A program made the position numbers and the translations under genes. Shown piece by piece: positions 56,445 to 64,000 of a stretch of DNA of 64,000 bases (position 1 is the stretch's first letter; each line of letters starts with the position of its first letter). This stretch comes from Ixodes scapularis (Eukaryota > Arthropoda > Arachnida > Ixodida > Ixodidae), in the NCBI RefSeq assembly GCF_016920785.2, contig NW_024609857.1:131929094-131993093 (forward strand), in the 5' to 3' direction. The notes under the pieces are model-generated. The model did no database searches. It was not told the origin of the DNA and worked only from the letters and a program-made list of their open reading frames with translations.

Positions 56445-57929
56445 ACCGTTGTACAGGGCGATTTAGTTTTAAGCTTTACATATATGTTTAGAAAGGTCGT
56501 GAAAGCTAAATAATGCGGTTTGTGCAGGCGATTAGTTCTGCCAGGGGTACGCAGTATAGGGCCCTAACCGTAACGATCAGTCGAATAATTAAATACAGTT
56601 TGTAAATTAACTTTTTAATTACTAAAAACGAACAGATGGTTTCAATTAGAAACTTGCCGAGAGTCATCGAAGACCACTAAATCAACTCTTTTAAGAAGGA
56701 TATAACGCAGGGATAGCACTTTATGCGTTCTGTAGAAACGCGTTATTTGGATCCGTTTCTAGGTTTCGATTTCTTATCTGAGCGCAACTCTGCGCCCGCG
56801 GTCCTGTTCCCCAGGAGTTTAGTTGTGCAACACACGTGCACCTCGCTTCCCTCCATCCTACGAGGGAGGCGAGGGGGTGGCTTTGCACTGAGGCCACCGG
56901 GCAGCAGGATCGCAGGCGCAAAGATGCGCTCTGGTAAGAAATCGAAGTTTGGAAACGCGTCCTAATTGACTATTTTTTTAGAACACCGTAAAATGCTGCT
57001 CTTGTCTTACATCTTCACAAATAAAGTTGATTTTGTGTGTTTTGATGATAATTAGCAAGTTTCTAATTGAAACCATGGATCTATTTTCACACATTGAAAT
57101 TTTAAGAAACATATTATACTTAAAGGGAAGCTGAAGCGGTTTTTCATTTGAGGAAACACATTAAAATATTCATTGTTACCTTCAGGATATCAAATATCAA
57201 AATTATTTCTCAATTTGGTTAATCGAGGCTGCATAGAATCATTTTTTAAGTACTGGAGGCGCTTCCCTGGAGAGCGACGTCACAAAAGCAGCCTTCGAAA
57301 TCTTTGCCCACGTATCTTCAGCGCCTATCAAAACTATGCACGCACATGCTATTTTTTAAAAGGGCAGAACAATATATCACGACTGGTGCCAGTGCGGGAG
57401 AATATACCTAGAAAACTTGCGATTGGACGCGCGGCCCTTAAGCGACACACGCTTGGTGGCCAAAATGTCTTCTTACGATATCACCATTGATAGTATGTTT
57501 TTTCTTGTGTTTTCTCGCGTTTAGTTATATCTTTGTGGAAAACGAACGGGATATTCAGATTCGCGGGATAAAACTACGCTAGAATGAACCTCCATCTAGT
57601 TTTCTGAAAGAAGTTTGGCACTTCTCTGTAATAAGCCGACTGATCATTACGAATTAGCCTTTTATACTATGCCGCCCTGGCTATCTAACCCACGTGCAGA
57701 GACCGCGTAAATGTAGCTTTTATGGCTTTAAAAAAAAATCTGTAAAACATACAAAAAAAAAAACACCCTGTAGAATGTCCCCCAATACGATACGACTGTA
57801 TGGTTCCTTCCCCGCTTGTATCGTTCAAGAAGGACTTGCAGACAACCAGCCTTTCATTGGAATGCTGGATGTCAGCGAGTCTCTACACCAGTGAGTGGTT
57901 TCAAACAAGCATGATGTTTGCACACCAGT
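56445..57929. other. Non-coding; possible MITE left end at 57121
   Basis: TTAAAGGGAAGCTGAAGCGG near 57120 resembles a TTAA-type element end, but no matching right end was found. No gene recognised. Confidence 0.35.
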
Positions 57930-58240
57930 ACCCTATTGGAAAACCCCAATATGAACAGCGTATTATGGATATTGGTAAACAATATCGTTTTATTGTATTG
58001 CAATACAATATAGACATTGTATTGGAAAACATCACATTTATTGTATTGTATTACAATGAGGATTTCTTATGGGATTCCAATATCCATAAAACGCTGAAAA
58101 TATTGGAATCCAATACCGTATAAACCCTTATTGGATCCCCATGTGTCGTATGGAGATCCAATAAGGGTTTACGATTCCAATATACTCAGCGTATTATGGA
58201 TATTGGAATCCAATATATTATATCGGCTACCAATAAAACT
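57930..58240. repeat. Palindrome-rich segment
   Basis: The segment is tiled with self-complementary words: TATTGGAATCCAATA, GTATTGCAATAC, and a 21-bp inverted pair around CCTTATTGGATC at about 58122-58171. GCGTATTATGGATATTGG occurs at 57959 and 58189. Confidence 0.75.
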
Positions 58241-58760
58241 ATATACGAGTTGGAATATCACGTTCAGCGCAACATTTCTCTGCAACGCAGTCTCCTCTTG
58301 TGTGTATTTCTGAGTGATAAATTAAAAAAAGTGTTGCTGTTGTCAAATTGTGAATAAAGAAGCAAAACACTGGACTTATCCATACCAAATATATTTAACA
58401 TATTCCTGAACTGGAGGATCTGGCATTTACTGCAAAAGAAAGTTAATTGTTTAGGACTCTCATTCAAAAACTTGATGTTTGAAAACAGAATGTGAAATCC
58501 TCACCTTAATGAAAACAGAACCTGCTAGCTGTAGCCATATAGAAACTGCAAAATAAAAATTTGGGATTAGTTTGCGACAAGTAGCAATCCTTCACCAAGC
58601 CGGATAGATTCAAAATTATGTCTGCGTTTGATTGTGGAAAAATAAGCTTCAATGCCACTGCCACAGGTCATTCTGAGCTCGGTCAAATAAATATACGTAT
58701 CCGCTCGTCTGGCTTCACTATTCCTGCTTCGCACCTAACTAGAGTATCTGGAATGCTCAC

Positions 58761-58808
58761 CTTTGAGGAAAAACGAACTGGTGCTTGCTTGCTTGTAGGC
58801 CGTGGAAA
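58761..58808 (-). other. Exon-like block C1 (48 nt)
   Basis: CTCTCTTCCAG acceptor and CTCAAAG|GTGAGC donor. In the phase used by the other blocks it reads FHGLQASKHQFVFPQR. Confidence 0.35.
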
Positions 58809-59078
58809 CTGGAAGAGAGATTTGCGGTTAGTTGCGTCCAAGTAGCAGTTTGAGTAGCCACGTAAAGTACACTAAGTCTGAAAGATCCAAAATTACATGC
58901 GCGGGACATAGATACCCTCTTGCGACGTAACTGGGCACACGTCAATGTCGCCCGCGTGTATTACAGAAAAATAAGCTGCAATGCAGGAGCCCCCAGTCGT
59001 TCTGAGCTTCGTCAATTAAAAATGCTGTACCAGTCGTCTGGCTTCAGTATTCCTGCTTTGGGAATCTGGAATTCTCAC

Positions 59079-59126
59079 CTTTGAGGAAAAGCAAACTGGG
59101 ACCTTCTGGCTCTTAGGCCGTGCAAA
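59079..59126 (-). other. Exon-like block C2 (48 nt)
   Basis: TTTCTGGCAG acceptor and CTCAAAG|GTGAGA donor. Same-phase reading LHGLRARRSQFAFPQR aligns with C1. Confidence 0.35.
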
Positions 59127-59600
59127 CTGCCAGAAAGATTTGCGATTATTTGCATCCAAGCACCAATTTCTTTGACCAGCCACCTACAGCACACTAAGCC
59201 GGATAAATTCAAAATTACATGTGCGCGACATAATATGCCCCTTGTGGGAAAACCGTGCACATGTTTTGTCGCCTACAGCAACACTGAAGCCAGACAGACG
59301 TCCCCAGTCGTTCTGAGCTCCGTCAATTAAATATGCCGTACCACATGTATTGCAGCAAAACAAGCTTCAGTGAAAGCGTACCCAATCGTTCCGAGTTCTG
59401 TCAATTAAATATGCCGTACCGCTTGTCTGGCTGCAGTATTGCTGCTTCAGAGCAATCTAGAAAATCTAGAATCCTCACCTTTGAACGAGAACTGGTGCCT
59501 GCTGGCTTGTGGGCCGTGGAAACTGCAAGAGAGATTTGCGATTAGTTACGTCCAAGTAACACTTTTTTTGAGTAGCCAACTACAGCACATTCAAAGTTGC

Positions 59601-60730
59601 ATGCACGCATGCAACGGAACTCCCTTCATCCTTGTTTTTTGTTAACTCTGCTCACCTCCACCATTCGCCTCGAATTTCTGTGCTACTTCTTTAATCTCGA
59701 TTCCCTGGTTCCCAAAGGCCATGCCATGGCTTGTGGCAGTCACGGATCTGTCAGCTCTGCGACCGGCGCCATTATGGCAGGGACGTCACAGCACCTGGCG
59801 CTTGATATGCTCTTTTAATATTTTGGGCATGGCTCAAAACAAATAGATGGGTATCTGGTATGCCCTTTACTTATTTGCGGATCGTTCCGAATCAGAGGGT
59901 AGGCGCTTCTGCGATCTCGGTGCATGCTCGATTTTTTACAATAGTTGAAATTGAACTCTGCAGGAATCTTGAAACATAACAAACATAATGTGCACGCCAA
60001 AAGGCAAAGCAAATGAAAAAAACCACTGTCTATCTATTTTCGGTTCTTGTCCGCAAGAAGCTGTCGTATATGTAGCCTCCCCTGCTTAAGCCGCTCCTCC
60101 CTAGTGTCCCGGTTGGGTCTCGTCCTGATGAATCATCGGTGGAGACCTGAGGTGCGGTCAACATCAGATTAGACCTTTTGAGACAGAACCGTGTACTTGC
60201 TGGGAGGAAGTACACCCAAACGAATTTTAGGCATGTAATTTATAGTGGGTTTTAAAATGAGAGGCCTGATGTAAAACAAAACGTCAATACTGATGCACCC
60301 CTTTTGCGAACCTAAAACTTTGAAGGCCTTGTCCCCCTCGCTAGGGGGACAAGGCAGATGAATCCTGGCATGTGGATGAAATTTTTACCTTAACATCCCG
60401 GCTCAAGGCCCATCCCCGAATATTCGACCTCCACACTTTTAGAAAAAAAAAAACTTTTTAGAAAACACCGAGTCATCGACCACCCCCACAAAAGCCTGAA
60501 CCAAGCATACTCGCACCGTGCCTTGTTTGCTTCGTGCGGTCCCCGAGTTAATTCGGGCTGACAATGTTGCTTTTTTTTCAAATGGAACCCACATTCTTAG
60601 TTTCGGTTTCACTTGTAGAGGCAGGTAGATACTTTTGTAAAGCTTCCTCCCAATTTGCTTCCGAGCCAACATTTTTGCAATGGCCAACCCACGGGCTTTG
60701 ATTTTGCACTCCTTGACAAATGCTGAAACT
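59601..60730. other. Non-coding between arrays; one open minus-strand tail
   Basis: A minus-strand frame at 60578-60722 (WEEALQKYLPAS, then a stop) follows array A/B but lies only about 25 bp from block A1, too close for an intron. Its status is unclear. Nothing else is supported. Confidence 0.35.
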
Positions 60731-60753
60731 CATATAGGCGGGCAATAGCTCGC

Positions 60754-60828
60754 CTTGATAATACTTGCTCTTGGTGGCGGAGAACAAACTCGTGTTCCTG
60801 ATTGGCAGCCACCTGCTGCAAAGAATAC
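60754..60828 (-). other. Exon-like block A1 (75 nt, open)
   Basis: The acceptor is ATGTGCAG and the donor ATCAAG|GCGAGC, a GC-type site. In the shared phase it reads YSLQQVAANQEHEFVL, then RHQEQVLSR. Confidence 0.35.
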
Positions 60829-60981
60829 CTGCACATATCCTAAAGAACCCAGTCTTAGTCTAATACAGATGCTTTGGCCGGACAGAGACACAAAAGCCTG
60901 ACACAAGACCACTATAAAGACAGGAAATAGAGTGTCTGTGAGGAATGAAACACACAACTCAGATAGGCATCAATCACTCAC

Positions 60982-61053
60982 CTTGAAAACACTTGCGATG
61001 AGCGGCAAAGGGCAAACTTCTGGCCTTGATTGGCTGGTGCTTGCCACCAAGAC
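60982..61053 (-). other. Exon-like block B1 (72 nt, open)
   Basis: Donor TTCAAG|GTGAGT is canonical. It reads SWWQAPANQGQKFALC, then RSSQVFSR, and aligns with A1 with one gap. Confidence 0.35.
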
Positions 61054-61178
61054 CTGCATGTATATGAAGGAACCCGGTTTTAATTAAACTTGGGTGTTTT
61101 TGCAGAAGAGAGACAACAAAATACTAATGCAAGACCACTACATTTAAAAAAATGGCATCCAAGAGGAATAAAACCCAA

Positions 61179-62266
61179 AACGCAGTATGTTAGTGTTGGC
61201 TCTTTTTTTTCCCCCCAAGTCCCCCTTTTTCTCGGGCGTGCCCCAGGGCTTGGTCCTTGGGCCGCTTTTGTTTTTACTTTTAATTAACAATTTAAGGATA
61301 CACCACCCCATTGTACAAAGCCAATTTTTCGCTGACGATTGAGTTTTATTTGCTAAGCTAAACAACCTGTCTGATCAAGAAAAATTAAATTATTGTCTAT
61401 CTTTGGTTCGTGCATGGTACATAAAATGGAATATGGTTCTGAACTGTAAAAAGTGTGTTCAAATGGCCATGACGTGGAAGAACAACCCTTTGTTTTTTAC
61501 ATATTCTATCAATGGAGTACCACTCGAGACTGTTAAACAATATCAATACGTCGGAGTTTTAATTACCTCTGATTTGTCATGGAGTGCACATATTGAGTTT
61601 ATGGCTCATAAAGCAATGCGGAAGCTCTGGTTTTTGAAACGAAATATTAACCTGTGTTCACCTGAAACTAAACTGATTGCTTATAAAACCATCATAAGAC
61701 CAATGCTAGAATATGCATGTATTGTATGGGACCCTCATACAAAGCTGTCAATTGATATGTTAGAGACTGCAAAAAAAGCATTGCGGTTTGTGTACAACCG
61801 TTATGGTTTTATGCCATCCGTTGCAGATTTGTACCCAAGATCGGGATTGAGTGATTTAGCAACCCGGAGAAAAACAGAACGGCTGAAGTTTCTTTATAAT
61901 CTGATACAAGGTAATTTGCGACCGCGCCTCTGTGATTACACTTCATTTACAAAAATAAGGGCCACGAGAGGCAAACACAAATCAACACTTGTCGAACCTT
62001 TATGTCGAACCACTTTGTTCAAAGCATCCTTTTTTCCTAGAACCACGTGTGAGGGGAATAAGCTTCCTGAAAGTGCTGTAAATTTGAGATCATTAGATAC
62101 TTTTAGTGAAGCACTACTGTCGCAATTTGTTGAGTAGTGTCTCTGTCTGTTTGTTTATACTACTTCCGCTTGTTTTTGAATATTGTTTTTGTACACCTCC
62201 TGCCTTGGCGTTCTACAGAATGCTTGCAGTATCACCAAATAAATAAATAAATAATAAATATATAAA
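61179..62266 (+). pseudogene. 5'-truncated LINE (CR1/L2-like) inserted in array A/B
   Basis: It starts within the reverse transcriptase near SGVPQG (about 61235). FADD is at 61328-61339, followed directly by a TGA at 61340-61342. The remaining frame is open to 62137 (IAYKTIIRPMLEYACIVWDP, then ALRFVYNRY). The 3' end has an AAATAAATAAATAA tail. The array reads across it: CCAAAAC before, TATAGGCGGGC after. The 5' truncation and A-rich tail mark retrotransposition. Confidence 0.85.
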
Positions 62267-62288
62267 ATATAGGCGGGCAATAGCTCGC

Positions 62289-62363
62289 CTTGAAAATACT
62301 TGCTCTTGGCGGCCGAGAACAAACTCGTGTTCCTGATTGGCAGCCATTTGCTGCGAAGAATAC
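62289..62363 (-). other. Exon-like block A2 (75 nt, open)
   Basis: It reads YSSQQMAANQEHEFVL, then GRQEQVFSR, with a GC-type donor AAG|GCGAGC. Confidence 0.35.
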
Positions 62364-62510
62364 CTGCACATATCCTAAAGAGCAAAGTCTAACACAGATG
62401 CTTTGGTTGGTCAGAGACACAAAAGCCTGACAAAAGACCACTATAAAGACAGGAAATAGAGTGTCTGTGAGGAATGAAACACATAACTCAGATAGGCATC
62501 AATTACTCAC

Positions 62511-62582
62511 CTTGAAAACACTTACCATGAGCGGCAAAGAGCAAACTTCTGGCCTTCATTGGCTGGTGCTTGCGACCAAGAC
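62511..62582 (-). other. Exon-like block B2 (72 nt, one stop near the end)
   Basis: It is near-identical to B1, with a canonical GT donor. The shared phase meets TAA (TCA TGG TAA) five codons before the donor. Confidence 0.3.
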
Positions 62583-62733
62583 CTGCATGTATAAGAAAGA
62601 ACTCGATCTTAGTCAAACTTGGGTGTTTTTGCAGAAGAGAGACAACAAAATACTAATGCAAGACGACTACACATAGGAAATGGCATCCAAGAGGAATGAA
62701 GCACAAAACTTATATAGGCGGGTAATAGCTCAC

Positions 62734-62808
62734 CTTTAAAATATTTGCTCTTGGTGGCCGAGAGCGAACTCGTGTTCCTGATTGGCAACCATTTGCTGCG
62801 AAGAATAC
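62734..62808 (-). other. Exon-like block A3 (75 nt, one stop at the last codon)
   Basis: It has a canonical donor AAAG|GTGAGC. The shared phase meets TAA directly before the end. Confidence 0.3.
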
Positions 62809-63339
62809 CTGCACATATCCCAAAGAACCCAGTCTTAGTCTAACACAGATGCTTTGGCCGGACAGAGACACAAAAGTCTGATACAAACCACAAAAAGCAG
62901 GAAATAGTGTCTGCAAGAGATAAAAACAGACCCAGGTGGAGAGGCTCGTTCTGTTTCGCCTTAGTGAAAGAGTGTAGCTCATTTTGCTAAAACAATGCAT
63001 ATTTGCTAAAAAAACATATATATTTTGCCCCATTTAGCAGAGTTTACTGCCAAGGGTACCTGCACACCGGAATAAGTCAGAATTAGTCAGTTTTCTTTTT
63101 CTTTTGATGAGCGACAACAGAATCCTAAACGGGTGATGAAACAAAATATAAGCCTACCAAGCCAGGCTAGTTTGCCTTGATGCAAGCACAGTGCCTCGGC
63201 CGCCAAACGAGGTTCTATTCTTTGTCAATTGTCATATTTGGTGGGGCTGTAAAATAAATGAAAATAAGGCAATCTCTCTTGCAGCCGACAGCTGCAAACG
63301 AAATTGATTTACCTTGATAAACAAACTGGAAATAAAATT

Positions 63340-63470
63340 GGGTGGTGGCCTAGTGGTTTAAGGTGTCAAATTTCAAACTTAGACTGTAGTTTTGGTTTAA
63401 GTCCTCCTGGTGTATATTTTTATCCTTATAATTATATTTAAATAGTTTTCTTTTTCTATTTTTGAGGCAC
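63340..63470 (+). mobile_element. tRNA-derived SINE
   Basis: An A-box-like TGGCCTAGTGG (63346-63356) and a B-box-like GGTTTAAGTCC (63394-63404) are 48 bp apart, the spacing of an internal pol III promoter. The tRNA-like head starts GGGTGGTGGCC. A T-rich tail follows. The B box is decayed, so the copy is probably old. Confidence 0.6.
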
Positions 63471-64000
63471 AAGCACTTAATTTATACACTAATTTACCTT
63501 CAGAAGCGTTTTAATTACACTACGTGGCTTCCTAGTGCTCATAAAAGATTCTCGGTAAGAGCGGTTTTAAACTTTTGTTTTCTTGCAGTCACTGCTGCTT
63601 GCTTTCTGGCCTTTAAAATGCTGACAACTCGGCACAAAAGTAATAAAAATTGTGTTTCAAATGTGATGAAGATCAGCATTTCCAAGTTGTACCCCTGCCT
63701 CATTCCCCGACCATGCCACCATACAATAGCCGAGTGCAGTGACCAATGGTCCCAGGTGCTGTGACCTGACAGTATAGACGCTTTACACACGCGCCCAATT
63801 GCAGCCGCCATTGCTGACCTTCTCTTGTCTTACCGAGATGCCGAGCAACTGAAACAGTAGTTGACGATCCTCTACAAAGGCCGATGCTTTAGAAAAGGAC
63901 ACAGTTAAATCTAGTAAGGCAATAACCTGGCCTGCTATGGTAATGATGAAGTGAAATAAACGAAATAAGAGGAAACAAAAACTGAAGGTCAGTTATGGCG
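63471..64000. other. No gene recognised
   Basis: Short frames on both strands without domains. A gene could continue outside the window. Confidence 0.4.

Larger units (their letters stand above)
58480..59600 (-). repeat. Tandem array C: four degenerate monomers, each with an exon-like block
   Basis: Monomers of about 270-400 bp repeat four times. Each has, on the minus strand, a pyrimidine-tract acceptor, a short block and a AAG|GTGAG donor (58505-58545, 58761-58808, 59079-59126, 59478-59521). Blocks are 41, 48, 48 and 44 nt. Surrounding sequence is shared too (AAGCCGGATA.ATTCAAAATTA, GTCTGGCT.CA). Confidence 0.7.
60731..63060 (-). repeat. Tandem array A/B: about 223-bp monomers in 445-bp dimers, each with an exon-like block
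   Basis: Alternating monomers A1, B1, A2, B2, A3 are interrupted by a LINE (61179-62266). Blocks on the minus strand are 60754-60828 (A1, 75 nt), 60982-61053 (B1, 72 nt), 62289-62363 (A2, 75 nt), 62511-62582 (B2, 72 nt) and 62734-62808 (A3, 75 nt). Each has a TGCAG acceptor and a G(T/C)GAG donor. Degenerate traces continue to about 63240. Confidence 0.8.

Noticed and set aside
60578..60722. Terminal exon for the A/B exon-like array
   Set aside because: Phase would fit, but the acceptor lies about 25 bp from the A1 donor, too near for an intron.

Overview
This is eukaryotic nuclear DNA, most likely from a chelicerate and probably a hard tick. The evidence is indirect. It contains CR1/L2-, I/R1-, Ty3/Gypsy- and BEL/Pao-type retroelement relics together with a tRNA-derived SINE, many short inverted-repeat elements, minisatellites, AT microsatellites, GT-AG splice-like signals, and almost no dense coding sequence. 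The species call is inference; the eukaryotic repeat-rich character is seen directly. No bacterial gene, CRISPR array, rRNA or convincing tRNA gene was found.

Layout. 1-11.6 kb: mostly non-coding, with a 1.25-kb TIR element (2351-3598), a 141-bp hAT-type MITE (4296-4436), a possible single-exon secreted protein (6589-7050), a TTAA-flanked MITE (7095-7512) and a decayed minus-strand LINE (about 7995-9235). 11.65-16.3 kb: two head-to-head copies of a long-terminal-inverted-repeat element. 18.6-31.1 kb: a decayed Ty3/Gypsy element with matching LTRs, broken by a minus-strand LINE tail, a near-complete plus-strand LINE (20.0-24.6 kb) and a 2.6-kb hAT-like element inside its 3' LTR, which holds another hAT-like element. 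31.4-37.7 kb: repeat copies and hairpin elements. 38.1-43.9 kb: a recent BEL/Pao element with 201-bp LTRs and a perfect 5-bp target duplication, inserted in a 73-bp minisatellite and broken by one in-frame stop. 44.3-50.6 kb: MITEs, a 103-bp minisatellite and an inverted repeat partner. 51.1-53.8 kb: a probable spliced gene for a zeste-like Myb/SANT DNA-binding protein. 55.5-58.3 kb: palindromic sequence. 58.5-63.1 kb: two tandem arrays whose monomers each carry a minus-strand, exon-like block of mostly 48, 72 or 75 nt with conserved acceptor, donor and phase, interrupted by a LINE fragment.

The genes do not form a pathway. The window is best read as layered transposon insertions around one or two host genes. 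The most unusual features are the exon-like tandem arrays, the 2A-type recoding motif in LINE ORF1 next to an in-frame ORF1/ORF2 stop, the fold-back pair, and a 109-bp hairpin insertion with 12-bp flanking direct repeats.
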